From: Chthoniobacterales bacterium
Lineage (GTDB): Bacteria > Verrucomicrobiota > Verrucomicrobiia > Chthoniobacterales > UBA10450
Assembly: GCA_013821455.1 (NCBI GenBank)
Contig: JACDGS010000020.1
Location: forward strand, 1 to 64,000
Direction of reading: 5' to 3'
Length of the DNA: 64,000 bases
Shown here piece by piece: positions 8,454 to 16,630 of this stretch. The notes below the pieces were generated by a model that had not been told where the DNA came from, did no database searches, and was given only the letters and a program-made list of their open reading frames with translations. Positions within the stretch are counted from its first letter, which is position 1. Each line of letters opens with the position of its first letter. The translations under genes and the position numbers were made by a program.

Positions 8454-8980
8454 AACGAATCCTTGTCGCTGGAATAGGAAACATTTTCTTTCGGGACGAC
8501 GCCTTTGGCTGTGAAGTGGTTAGCCAGCTGGCACGTCGCCCGTTGCCGGAAGGCGTGAGCGTAAAAGATTTCGGAATTCGGAGTTACGACCTTGCCTACG
8601 CTATGATGGATGGCTACGACGCGACCATCCTGGTCGATGCCACCGCGCAGGGGGCGGAGCCCGGCACAATTTATTTAATCGAGCCGGACATAAAAAAGCT
8701 GGACGAGCTGGAAAACGAGGCCGTAAATGCACATAGCATGAATCCGGTTCGCGTTCTGCAACTGGTCCGCTCATTAGGCGGAAACACGGGCTGGTTGCGT
8801 GTTGTAGGTTGCGAGCCCGCGCTCCTCGAGTCCGAGGATGGCGCGATGGGATTGAGCGAGAAGGTTCAGGCGGCGGTCCTGCCTGCGATCGAGATGATCG
8901 AGTCGCTCATTCGAGATATTTTAGATGAGTCCGAAAACGCAAGCGCGCCGAATAATTTGCAGTGCAACACGATTTCTTAG
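8450..8980 (+). CDS. Hydrogenase maturation protease
   Basis: HyaD/HybD-type endopeptidase that cuts the C-terminal extension from the large subunit once the NiFe(CN)2CO centre is in place; cytosolic. At 176 residues it is full length. The family marks are GIGNIFFRDDAFG at residues 8-20 (acidic nickel-sensing residue at D16/D17), ILVDATAQGAEPGT with the second acidic ligand, and NAHSMNPVRVL with the ligand histidine. It overlaps the 446-residue protein by four bases. The target is presumably hhyL downstream, whose C-terminus carries the expected cleavage site. Confidence 0.93.
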   Translation: MKRILVAGIGNIFFRDDAFGCEVVSQLARRPLPEGVSVKDFGIRSYDLAYAMMDGYDATILVDATAQGAEPGTIYLIEPDIKKLDELENEAVNAHSMNPVRVLQLVRSLGGNTGWLRVVGCEPALLESEDGAMGLSEKVQAAVLPAIEMIESLIRDILDESENASAPNNLQCNTIS

Positions 8981-8993
8981 AAAACGAAACCAA

Positions 8994-9128
8994 ATGAAAG
9001 ACGATGACATGAATACAGCGGAAATTTGTTGGCTGGCTTTGCTGGGCGGGATCGTAATCGTGGCCGTGATCTCAATCATTTCGATGATCCCGGAAATGCG
9101 GCGCTATGCTCGGTTACGCAGCATGTAA
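8994..9128 (+). CDS. Small single-pass membrane protein, 44 aa (DUF6893-like)
   Basis: A short frame between the protease and hhyS: acidic start MKDDDMNT, a hydrophobic helix of about 22 residues (ICWLALLGGIVIVAVISIIS), then a basic tail MRRYARLRSM. By the positive-inside rule the tail faces the cytosol. An alternative start is the ATG at 9009. A small membrane protein at this place is known in group 1h hydrogenase clusters (DUF6893 in actinobacteria), and assignment to that family is by size, position and shape only. It could anchor the otherwise soluble hydrogenase to the membrane. Confidence 0.65.
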   Translation: MKDDDMNTAEICWLALLGGIVIVAVISIISMIPEMRRYARLRSM

Positions 9129-9244
9129 TTCCCCCTTTTTTCGTAAACCAAAACCCTTTTATCAGTCATGTAAGTTCGTAGTAAAATAAGTAACGCCGCA
9201 GCTCGGGAAGGAATCCTGGCTGCGTCCGCCCGGAGACATAACCT

Positions 9245-10309
9245 ATGGTAGCAGCAAACGAAGCATTCAAGCATCGGGAGTCGGCGGTTAAAGAAATCCA
9301 TGTCATCTGGATGACGACGGGATTGAGTTGTGATGGTGACTCCGTCTCGATCACAGCCGCGACTCAACCCAGCATCGAGGATCTAGTCATGGGCAATATC
9401 CCCGGGTTGCCAAAAGTGCATGTGCACAATCCGGTGATCGCCTATGAGAATGGCGATGAGTTCATGAAGTATTGGTACGATGCGGCAGCCGGGAAGCTGG
9501 ATCCGTTCGTCCTCGTCATGGAAGGCTCCATCCCTAACGAGAAGATCAAGAAGGAAGGTTACTGGGCAGCTCTTGGGACCGATCCTGATACGGGTCAGCC
9601 TACGACCACCAATGAGTGGATCGATCGCCTTGCGCCAAAAGCATTAGGCATCGTCGCTTGTGGGACCTGCGCCACCTACGGCGGGATTCACGCGATGGAA
9701 GGTAATCCTACCGGAGCGATGGGTCTTGCTGACTATCTTGGATGGGGCTGGCGCTCGAAAGCCGGCCTGCCGATCGTGAATGTCCCTGGTTGCCCGGTTC
9801 AGCCGGATAACATGATGGAGACCCTACTCTATCTCCTTTATCAGGTGGCCGGGCTCGCTCCGCTGATTCCGCTCGACGAACAGCTGCGTCCGACCTGGCT
9901 CTTTGGTAAGACTGTGCATGAAGGTTGCGACCGTGCCGGTTACTACGAGCAAGGTGACTTCGCAACTGAGTACGGTTCACCTAAGTGCCTGGTGAAAATC
10001 GGCTGCTGGGGTCCGGTCGTAAATTGCAACGTAACCAAGCGCGGCTGGATGGCCGGCATTGGCGGTTGCCCTAACGTCGGTGGCATATGCATTGGCTGCA
10101 CCATGCCGGGATTCCCCGATAAGTTCATGCCCTTCATGGATGCCCCGCCGGGATCTGCGCTCTCCACCAAGGTGGTAAGCGCTTGGGGTGGCGTTCTCCG
10201 TAAACTGCGCTCCATCACTAACACTACTGTAAACAAGGAACCGAAATGGCGGCATCCGCGCGCCGAGCTTACGACGGGCTACGAACCGAGAAACTACGCG
10301 CGTAACTAA
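9245..10309 (+). CDS. hhyS: Group 1h [NiFe]-hydrogenase small subunit
   Basis: Electron-transferring Fe-S subunit of a high-affinity, oxygen-tolerant uptake hydrogenase. 354 residues, with no Tat signal visible, as in the actinobacterial-type enzymes. The proximal cluster motif is TTGLSCDGDSVS: Cys29 is kept but the second position of the usual CxxC is Asp32, matching the three-Cys/one-Asp ligation known for this group. Further ligands lie in VACGTCATYGG, NVPGCPVQPDN, HEGCDRAGYY and KCLVKIGCWGPVVNCN, and in GGCPNVGGICIGCTMPGF. It is followed 38 bp later by the large subunit. Codon use favours GGT, CGT and other codons typical of highly expressed genes, and the dispersed octamer occurs only once (9533). 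Confidence 0.96.
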   Translation: MVAANEAFKHRESAVKEIHVIWMTTGLSCDGDSVSITAATQPSIEDLVMGNIPGLPKVHVHNPVIAYENGDEFMKYWYDAAAGKLDPFVLVMEGSIPNEKIKKEGYWAALGTDPDTGQPTTTNEWIDRLAPKALGIVACGTCATYGGIHAMEGNPTGAMGLADYLGWGWRSKAGLPIVNVPGCPVQPDNMMETLLYLLYQVAGLAPLIPLDEQLRPTWLFGKTVHEGCDRAGYYEQGDFATEYGSPKCLVKIGCWGPVVNCNVTKRGWMAGIGGCPNVGGICIGCTMPGFPDKFMPFMDAPPGSALSTKVVSAWGGVLRKLRSITNTTVNKEPKWRHPRAELTTGYEPRNYARN

Positions 10310-10347
10310 CGAGGAATAGAAATTTATAACTCAACCGGAACAATAAT

Positions 10348-12153
10348 ATGCCTGATACATTAACTGCACCCGCCGCCAAGACTTCCGCGCCCCAGGGTAA
10401 CATCGTCGAGATGTCGTGGGACCCAATTACACGCATCGTCGGCAGTCTTGGCATCTATACTAAGATCGATTTCGACGCCAAAAAAGTCGTCGAGTGTTAT
10501 AGCACGTCCTCCATCTTCCGCGGCTACAGCATCTTTATGCAGAATAAGGACCCGCGTGATTCGCACTTCATTACCAGCCGTATCTGCGGCATCTGCGGTG
10601 ATAACCACGCAACCTGTTCCGTCTATGCGCAAAACATGGCGTACGGCGTAAAGCCGCCGCCTTTGGCAGAGTGGATCGTCAACCTCGGTGAAGCGGCCGA
10701 GTACATGTTCGATCACAACATTTTCCAGGATAACCTCGTCGGAGTCGACTTCTGTGAAATGATGGTGAAGGAGACCAACCCGAGCGTCTGGGAAAAAGCG
10801 CAGAAAACGCTCGCGCCGCACTCGGCCGATCACGGTTACCGCACCATCGCCGACATCATGACGGCACTTAATCCCTTCTCGGGCGAGTTCTATCGTGAGA
10901 CTTTGCATGTTAGCCGTTACACCCGCGAGATGTTCTGCCTCATGGAAGGACGCCACGTGCATCCTTCTACGCTATATCCGGGTGGGGTAGGAACCGTGCC
11001 ATCCATCCAGATCTTCACCGATTACACCGTGCGCTTGATGCGTTACATCGAGTTCATGAAGAGGTGCGTGCCGCTGCACGACGATCTCTTCGATTTCTTC
11101 TACGAAGCGCTGCCGGGTTACGAGGAAGTCGGCCGCCGCCGCATCCTCCTTGCCTGCTGGGGATCATTTCAGGATCCGGACGTCTGCGATTACGACTATA
11201 AGACGATGCAGAAATGGGGCGACGCCATGTTCGTCACGCCGGGTATAATTATCGATGGTGAGCTCGTCACGACCAACCTCGTCGACATCAACCTCGGTAT
11301 CCGCATTCTGCTCGGCTCGTCCTACTACGATGATTGGGATAACTGCGAGACCTTTGTTAAAAATGATCCGTTAGGTAATCCGGTCGATAAGAAGCACCCG
11401 TGGAATCAGACCACCATTCCTAAGCCGCAACGGCGCGACTTCGGCGGTAACTACACTTGGGTCATGTCCCCTCGCTGGCTCGATAAACGGACCGGGGACC
11501 ATCTCGCTATGGATACCGGCGGTGGCCCGATCGCGCGCCTCTGGTCCACGGCACTCGCCAAGTTGGTTAACATCGGTTACGTCGAGTCGACTGGCCAAAG
11601 TGTGAAGATTCGCCTGCCGAAAACGGCGTTGAAGGGTGAAGTCGAATTCGAATGGAAAATCCCGCAATGGAGCAATGCGATCGAGCGCGACCGTGCCCGG
11701 ACCTACTTCCAAGCCTATGCGGCGGCCTGTGCGCTTCACTTTCTCGATAAAGCGATGAAAGAAGTGCACGCCGGAAGGACGGCGACCTTCACTCCCTTCA
11801 AAGTGCCGGACGAAGCCATCGGCTGCGGATTTCACGAAGCGGTTCGTGGCGTCCTCTCGCACCACATGGTTATCCGCAAGGGTAAGATCGCTAACTATCA
11901 TCCCTATCCGCCGACGCCATGGAACGCGAACCCGCGCGACATTTACGGCACACCTGGGCCATATGAAGATGCAATCCAAAACACTCCGATCTTCGAGGAG
12001 AACGGACCGGATAACTTCAAAGGCATCGACATCATGCGCGCGGTGCGCAGCTTCGATCCTTGTCTGCCATGCGGCGTTCATATGTATCTGGGCGGCGGTA
12101 AAACGCTGAAACAGATGCACACGCCGACCGCGTTGGCGGGGTTGGCGCGCTAA
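10348..12153 (+). CDS. hhyL: Group 1h [NiFe]-hydrogenase large subunit
   Basis: Catalytic subunit that splits H2 at the NiFe centre. 601 residues. The L1 motif SRICGICGDNH carries Cys80 and Cys83; the L2 motif FDPCLPCGVHMY carries Cys572 and Cys575 with His578, after which the protease should remove the last 23 residues. The WDPITRIVGSLGIY N-terminus and RGYSIFMQNKDPRDSHFITSRICG block are typical of group 1h. The gene contains no exact copy of the dispersed octamer; the nearest variant is CCGTTAGG near 11370. With hhyS it forms the enzyme that lets starved soil bacteria live on atmospheric H2 (known for the group; inferred here). Confidence 0.97.
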   Translation: MPDTLTAPAAKTSAPQGNIVEMSWDPITRIVGSLGIYTKIDFDAKKVVECYSTSSIFRGYSIFMQNKDPRDSHFITSRICGICGDNHATCSVYAQNMAYGVKPPPLAEWIVNLGEAAEYMFDHNIFQDNLVGVDFCEMMVKETNPSVWEKAQKTLAPHSADHGYRTIADIMTALNPFSGEFYRETLHVSRYTREMFCLMEGRHVHPSTLYPGGVGTVPSIQIFTDYTVRLMRYIEFMKRCVPLHDDLFDFFYEALPGYEEVGRRRILLACWGSFQDPDVCDYDYKTMQKWGDAMFVTPGIIIDGELVTTNLVDINLGIRILLGSSYYDDWDNCETFVKNDPLGNPVDKKHPWNQTTIPKPQRRDFGGNYTWVMSPRWLDKRTGDHLAMDTGGGPIARLWSTALAKLVNIGYVESTGQSVKIRLPKTALKGEVEFEWKIPQWSNAIERDRARTYFQAYAAACALHFLDKAMKEVHAGRTATFTPFKVPDEAIGCGFHEAVRGVLSHHMVIRKGKIANYHPYPPTPWNANPRDIYGTPGPYEDAIQNTPIFEENGPDNFKGIDIMRAVRSFDPCLPCGVHMYLGGGKTLKQMHTPTALAGLAR

Positions 12154-12156
12154 GTT

Positions 12157-12849
12157 ATGGCGAACGAAGGTGCGGTGCAGGTGATGCTCGAAGCGTCACC
12201 AGACGAGATCTACGACATCGAGCTCGAGCATAGCCTGCTCGAAGCGAACGCCAAACTTGCGGTCGAAAATCGAGCGTTGCTGGACAAAAATGGCATTACC
12301 GCGATCGATTTCATGGGCGCGATCGGTTCCGGTAAGACGACGCTGATCACCAAGCTTGTCGAGAGACTAAAAGACAAATTCGGTGTCGCAGTTTTTAACG
12401 GCGACGCCACTACGAGCAACGATGCCGATGCGATCGCAAAGCAAAACGTGCCCGTCGTGCAGATCGCGACCATCAATGGCTGTCATCTCGACGCCAATCT
12501 CGTCGGCAAAGGCTTGAAGCGAATCGAGCTCGAAAATCTGAAAATGATTTTTATCGAAAACATCGGCAACCTTATTTGTCCTGCCGAGTTCCCGTTAGGC
12601 TCGAAAGCGCGCGTTGTTGTCGTCAGCGTCACCGAGGGCCCGTGGATGGTGCGCAAACATCCGCATATGTTCCTCGGCTCGCAGGTCGTCGTGATCAACA
12701 AAATCGATCTCGCGGAAGCGATGGAAGTGAGCGTCGATCAGTTGATCGCCGACGTGCACTCGCTCAAGCCCGACATCAAAGTCATCCCGACCAGTTGCAA
12801 GCGCGGCACCGGACTCGACGAAGTCGTGGACGCGTTGCTCGCCATTTGA
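12157..12849 (+). CDS. hypB: Hydrogenase nickel incorporation GTPase HypB
   Basis: SIMIBI-class GTPase that with HypA loads nickel into the large subunit. 230 residues. P-loop GAIGSGKTT (residues 54-62), NGDATTSNDADAIAK switch region, NGCHLDA with the metal-binding Cys-His pair at the dimer interface, and NKIDLAEA for guanine recognition. The His-rich N-terminal nickel-storage stretch found in some HypB proteins is absent; the N-terminus is acidic instead. It starts three bases after hhyL, so it is part of the structural operon. Confidence 0.95.
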   Translation: MANEGAVQVMLEASPDEIYDIELEHSLLEANAKLAVENRALLDKNGITAIDFMGAIGSGKTTLITKLVERLKDKFGVAVFNGDATTSNDADAIAKQNVPVVQIATINGCHLDANLVGKGLKRIELENLKMIFIENIGNLICPAEFPLGSKARVVVVSVTEGPWMVRKHPHMFLGSQVVVINKIDLAEAMEVSVDQLIADVHSLKPDIKVIPTSCKRGTGLDEVVDALLAI

Positions 12850-12885
12850 CGGCCGGTAATTGTCAGATCGCTTCGTTAGGCTTCG

Positions 12886-13281
12886 ATGCACGAATTTTCG
12901 ATCGCGTCGGGCCTGGTCGAAAAGCTTTTGGATTTCGCCGAGAAAAATCCCGACAAGAAAATCGTCGAAATCCGTGTCGCCATCGGCGAGTTCACCCAAA
13001 TCGAAGAAGAGCAGTTGAGCTTTTGCTACGAATCGATCATCACCGAAATGCCGATCGCGGGCTCGCGCCTAACGATCGAACCGATCCTCGGCCAGGTTGC
13101 TTGTCCGCACTGTTCCTATAGCGGGTTGCCCAAATACTGGGAAGGCGCCTTGTCCGGTCCGCCCGTCGCTACCCTCGAATGTCCCGCTTGCGGTAAAGCA
13201 GCCGGCATTATTGCCGGGGAAGATTGCTCCATAAAGTCGATCCGTTACGTCCAGCGAGAAAATGCCTCAGTCGATCGTTAG
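12886..13281 (+). CDS. hypA: Hydrogenase nickel incorporation protein HypA
   Basis: Nickel metallochaperone partner of HypB. 131 residues. Starts MHEFSIASG with the nickel-binding His2; zinc site from CPHC (about residue 68) and CPAC (about residue 103). The C-terminal ECPACGKAAGIIAGEDCSIKSI is typical. The spacing between the two CxxC pairs is somewhat longer than in enteric HypA. A motif copy (12873-12880) lies five bases before the ATG and another (13275-13282) supplies the TAG stop codon. Confidence 0.93.
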   Translation: MHEFSIASGLVEKLLDFAEKNPDKKIVEIRVAIGEFTQIEEEQLSFCYESIITEMPIAGSRLTIEPILGQVACPHCSYSGLPKYWEGALSGPPVATLECPACGKAAGIIAGEDCSIKSIRYVQRENASVDR

Positions 13282-13364
13282 GCAGTCTCGTCCCGCGTGA
13301 TTGCCCGATTGCCGTGGGACTAAAGCCGAAGCGGGCTCGTGCCGCGAGATTGAAGGCTCAGAGA

Positions 13365-13394
13365 AGTATCACGTTGCGCTCGTCGAGTAATACT
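13365..13394. promoter_or_regulatory. Candidate NikR operator
   Basis: An imperfect dyad, AGTATCAC (13365-13372), 14-base spacer, GTAATACT (13387-13394), with 7 of 8 positions symmetric. It lies about 100 bases before nikR in the 214-bp gap after hypA. NikR sites in other bacteria are dyads such as GTATGA-N16-TCATAC or GTGTTAC-N14-GTAACAC, so sequence and spacing fit autoregulation of the nikR-cbiMQO-hyp unit. This is an inference. The rest of 13282-13495 shows no gene. Confidence 0.55.
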
Positions 13395-13495
13395 ATTTCC
13401 TGATTTCTGCGCGGTCTCGGTTGTTCCGAGACGAACCTTCGAGGATTCAGCGCTTCCTTTTCCGGGTGGATGATTTCACCTACTGTTGAAACCAT

Positions 13496-13924
13496 ATGAA
13501 AGCCAAAATCGCGGCTCGTTTCAGCGTCTCTCTACCTCCCGATCTCTTTCGCGAACTCGAGCGCATGGCGAAACAGAAAGGCTACGATAATCGTTCGCTC
13601 GCCATCGCGGATATGATCCGCGATCAACTCGTTGAGCACCGCACCCAACAGCGCCGAGGCGAGATTGCTGGCACGATTACGTTAGTCTATGATCATCATA
13701 CGCGTCGCGTGCAGGAGTTGTTGACTTCGTTGCAGCACGACCACCCCGATTTGATCATCGCGACCATGCACGTGCATCTCGATCACGATAATTGCCTGGA
13801 AGTTTTAGTCGCGCGCGGCGATGCGTCCGCGGTCAAACGCATGGCCGATCAGCTCATCGGGGCGCGCGGCGTCAAGCACGGCCGGCTCACCGTCACCAGC
13901 ACCGGCCGAGACCTGCCTGCCTAA
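13496..13924 (+). CDS. nikR: Nickel-responsive regulator NikR
   Basis: Ribbon-helix-helix repressor that binds DNA when loaded with Ni(II). 142 residues. Residues 1-45 form the DNA-binding domain (ARFSVSLPPDLFRELERMA); the remainder is the ACT-like nickel domain with His and Cys ligands in TMHVHLDHDNCLEVLV, matching the His-x-His ... Cys pattern, and a further His in the VYDHHTRRVQE segment. It is first in a unit with the nickel transporter, so it probably controls uptake according to nickel need of the hydrogenase. The stop TAA lies within a motif copy (13920-13927); a second copy (13931-13938) lies directly before cbiM. Confidence 0.93.
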   Translation: MKAKIAARFSVSLPPDLFRELERMAKQKGYDNRSLAIADMIRDQLVEHRTQQRRGEIAGTITLVYDHHTRRVQELLTSLQHDHPDLIIATMHVHLDHDNCLEVLVARGDASAVKRMADQLIGARGVKHGRLTVTSTGRDLPA

Positions 13925-13938
13925 CGAGTGCCTAACGA

Positions 13939-15012
13939 ATGCATATTCCCGACGGCTATCTGAGTCCTTCCACCTGCGCGGTCATGTATGGGGGAGCGTT
14001 GCCGTTCTGGACTTTCGCCGCCCGTCGCCTGCGCCAGAGCGTGGGCTCGCGACTCGTTCCGCTCCTGTCCGTTTTCGCCGCCTTTTCGTTTGTCGTCATG
14101 ATGTTCAACCTTCCGCTGCCCGGCGGGACGACGGGCCACGCCGTTGGCATGGGCATCGGTGCGATTGTGCTCGGGCCATGGGCTGCGATGCTCGCGATCT
14201 CCATCGCATTGCTCATCCAGGCGCTTTTTTTTGGCGACGGCGGGATCACTGCTTACGGAGCGAATTGTTTTAACATGGCGATCGTCGGCTCGCTCGTGAG
14301 CTACGGAATTTATCGAGCTTTCGCGGGCCATTCGCCGTTGACCGCACCGCGTCGAGTCTTCGCCGCGGGCTGCGCGGGCTACGTTGCGATTAATGTTTCC
14401 GCTCTCCTCGCCGCGATTGAATTTGGGATTCAACCGCTGCTTTTTCATGACGCTGCCGGGGCGCCGCTTTACGCGCCTTATCCCCTGCGAATCGCAATCC
14501 CAGCGATGCTCGTCGGCCACCTTACTTTCGCAGGAATCGCGGAGCTGATTATTTCTGCGGGCGTGGTCGCGTGGCTGCAACGCGCGGAGCCTGCTCTGCT
14601 GGCGCGTTCGGCGCCTAACGCGGTCGTCACTTTGGGGAAGGCCACTGCATCGGGAAGGGAAAGTCTGCGCCGGCTCTGGGTCGCTCTGGCTGCACTCATG
14701 ATTCTGACACCGCTCGGTTTGCTCGCCGCGGGCACGGCGTGGGGTGAATGGAGTGCGAAGCAATTCCAGGATCCCGCGAACCGTCGCGCGATCGCGGCCG
14801 CATCTTTTCAGACCGAAGTGCCGTCGCGCGCGCCCGCGGGTTTGGAAAAGCTCTCGACTCTTTGGACCGCGCCCTTCCCCGCCTACGCGCCGCCGTTTCT
14901 GAAGAGCGCATCGTTAGGCTACATCCTCTCCGCTGTTCTGGGCACGGGATTGATCATCGCGGCCTGTCTCGGCTTTGGCTGGGGCGCGCGCTTGCTCGCG
15001 GCGCGATTCTGA
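13939..15012 (+). CDS. cbiM: Nickel/cobalt ECF transporter substrate-binding subunit (CbiM/NikM fused to NikN-like part)
   Basis: Integral membrane S component of an energy-coupling-factor transporter. 357 residues. The N-terminus MHIPDGYLSP is the metal site, where the N-terminal amine and His2 bind Ni(II). About six membrane helices follow to residue 215 (FWTFAARRL, LLSVFAAFSFVVMMF and IGAIVLGPWAAMLAISIALL are examples). The last 120 residues, with a helix at LAALMILTPLGLLAAGTA, a periplasmic loop and a final helix at GYILSAVLGTGLIIAACLGF, match the NikN/PDGLE-type partner, so M and N are fused. Context with nikR and hydrogenase genes favours nickel over cobalt. Confidence 0.9.
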   Translation: MHIPDGYLSPSTCAVMYGGALPFWTFAARRLRQSVGSRLVPLLSVFAAFSFVVMMFNLPLPGGTTGHAVGMGIGAIVLGPWAAMLAISIALLIQALFFGDGGITAYGANCFNMAIVGSLVSYGIYRAFAGHSPLTAPRRVFAAGCAGYVAINVSALLAAIEFGIQPLLFHDAAGAPLYAPYPLRIAIPAMLVGHLTFAGIAELIISAGVVAWLQRAEPALLARSAPNAVVTLGKATASGRESLRRLWVALAALMILTPLGLLAAGTAWGEWSAKQFQDPANRRAIAAASFQTEVPSRAPAGLEKLSTLWTAPFPAYAPPFLKSASLGYILSAVLGTGLIIAACLGFGWGARLLAARF

Positions 15013-15013
15013 A

Positions 15014-15823
15014 ATGTCCTCACGGTCATTTCTCGAACGCAGTCTCGCTTCCTTCGTTGCGATTATCGAACAGGCGATCGTCGCCGAGGAGTTCGCGCGG
15101 CGGGACGGCTTTCTACAAAAGCTCGATCCGCGAGTAAAGCTGGGCGGCTTTCTCGCGCTCATTTTCGTGTCCGTGGCGACGCATAATCTTGCCATCGTGG
15201 CGGCGACGTTTTTCCTTGCGACTGCGCTTGCCTTTTTCTCGGAAATTTCCCTCAGCGCTCTTGCTTTACGCGCCTGGTTACCGGTCGCGCTTTTTACGGG
15301 AGTGATCGCAATGCCAGCGCTTTTCCTCACGCCCGGGCCCGCGCTGATTCGCGCGCCTATGATCACGGCCAACGGTTTGCGCGCAGCGACATTTCTCATC
15401 GGACGCGCCGAGACGGCAGCGACCTGCGCGTTGATTTTGGTGTTAAGCACAAAGTGGCCGCACCTACTCCACGCCCTGCGAGCGTTGCGTCTCCCGCGCG
15501 CCGTCATCGTCGTTCTCGGAATGACGCAACGTTATATTTTTTTTCTGCTGCGCGCGGCTCAGGATCTATTTGCCGCGCGCCGTAGCCGCATCATCGCTCC
15601 TCTCGACGGGCGGACGCGGCGTCATCTCGCCGCCGCGAATGCCGGTGTCTTGATCAGCCGCAGTCTCGATCTCAGCGGCGAAGTTTACGCCGCGATGCAG
15701 GCGCGCGGCTTTCGCGGCGAGATCCATACCCTGGAGGCGTTGCGCATGCGGCCTAACGACTGGCTCGCGCTCACCCTTTTTCTCGCCGTGGCGGTGACTT
15801 TGTTTTGGGTCGGCGGCCACTAA
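15014..15823 (+). CDS. cbiQ: ECF transporter transmembrane component CbiQ/NikQ
   Basis: Membrane T component that couples the ATPase to the nickel-binding subunit. The frame is open from 14975, but the ATG at 15014, two bases after the cbiM stop, gives the expected 269 residues and removes an unlikely Arg/Cys-rich extension. Membrane helices are visible around residues 45-85 and 90-125 and at the C-terminus (LALTLFLAVAVTLFWV). The coupling helices carry Ala-Arg-Gly type motifs: RSLDLSGEVYAAMQARGFRGE near residue 225 (split here by family variation). Confidence 0.9.
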   Translation: MSSRSFLERSLASFVAIIEQAIVAEEFARRDGFLQKLDPRVKLGGFLALIFVSVATHNLAIVAATFFLATALAFFSEISLSALALRAWLPVALFTGVIAMPALFLTPGPALIRAPMITANGLRAATFLIGRAETAATCALILVLSTKWPHLLHALRALRLPRAVIVVLGMTQRYIFFLLRAAQDLFAARRSRIIAPLDGRTRRHLAAANAGVLISRSLDLSGEVYAAMQARGFRGEIHTLEALRMRPNDWLALTLFLAVAVTLFWVGGH

Positions 15824-16630
15824 ATGTTCGACCTGAACGAGGTCAGCTTTCGCTATCCCGACGCGGCAGCGCTGTGCGGCGTCACTCTTTCGATCGCGGC
15901 CCGGCAACGGATCGCACTCCTCGGCGCGAACGGCTCCGGCAAATCGACCCTGCTGCGGCTGCTCGACGGTCTCGCTTTTGCCGAGAGCGGCACGATTACC
16001 TTCAACGGGAAATGCCTAACGAGCGCGCAGTTCGAGGAAGAAGCCTTCGCCTTCGATTTTCGCCGCCGTGTCGCGCTCGTTTTCCAAAACCCAGATGTGC
16101 AACTTTTCAATCCCACGGTCTTCGACGAGCTGGCCTTTGCGCCGTTGCAACTGCGCTGGCCTAACGATGAAATCCGCGCACGGATCGCCGACCTCCTGCA
16201 GACGATGGGCCTGGCTCATCTCGCCGAACGCGCGCCGCATCGACTGTCTGAAGGAGAGAAAAAACGCGTCGCGCTCGCCAGCGTCATGATTACGCAACCC
16301 GATGTGCTCCTGCTCGACGAACCGACCGCGAGCCTCGATCCGCGGAGCCGCAATTTCATGATCGAATACCTGCTCGATTGCCGCGGCCGGCGCACCGTGA
16401 TTACCGCGACCCACGATCTCCATATTCTCGAAGAGATCGCCGACTATTGTTTCGTGCTGCACGAGGGCCGGCTCGTTGCCGCGGGCGCTCCTAACGAGTT
16501 GCTCGCCGACGAAAAGCTGCTGCGTGAGACCGGTCTCGTGCACGCGCATCGGCATCGGCATGAAGGTGGGGTGGTGCATTCCCATCCGCACGATCACCAC
16601 TCGCCTTCGGGCGCGCACCGGCATTCGTGA
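15824..16630 (+). CDS. cbiO: ECF transporter ATP-binding subunit CbiO/NikO with His-rich tail
   Basis: ABC ATPase that powers nickel uptake. 268 residues. Walker A LLGANGSGKST, Q-loop VFQNPDVQLFNPTVFDEL (typical of CbiO), signature LSEGEKKRVALA, Walker B DVLLLDEPTASLDP and the switch His in TATHDLHILEE. The ATG follows the cbiQ stop directly. The last 30 residues are an unusual His-rich tail with about 12 histidines in HAHRHRHE and HSHPHDHH type runs, likely to bind or sense metal on the cytosolic face. Its end overlaps hypF by four bases (GTGA). Confidence 0.93.
   Translation: MFDLNEVSFRYPDAAALCGVTLSIAARQRIALLGANGSGKSTLLRLLDGLAFAESGTITFNGKCLTSAQFEEEAFAFDFRRRVALVFQNPDVQLFNPTVFDELAFAPLQLRWPNDEIRARIADLLQTMGLAHLAERAPHRLSEGEKKRVALASVMITQPDVLLLDEPTASLDPRSRNFMIEYLLDCRGRRTVITATHDLHILEEIADYCFVLHEGRLVAAGAPNELLADEKLLRETGLVHAHRHRHEGGVVHSHPHDHHSPSGAHRHS

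Noticed and set aside
10360-12120. Long open frames on the minus strand over hhyL (10360-10962, 11371-12120)
   Set aside because: They mirror the strongly conserved large-subunit gene, have His/Arg-rich translations without domain features and result from the GC-rich codon use.
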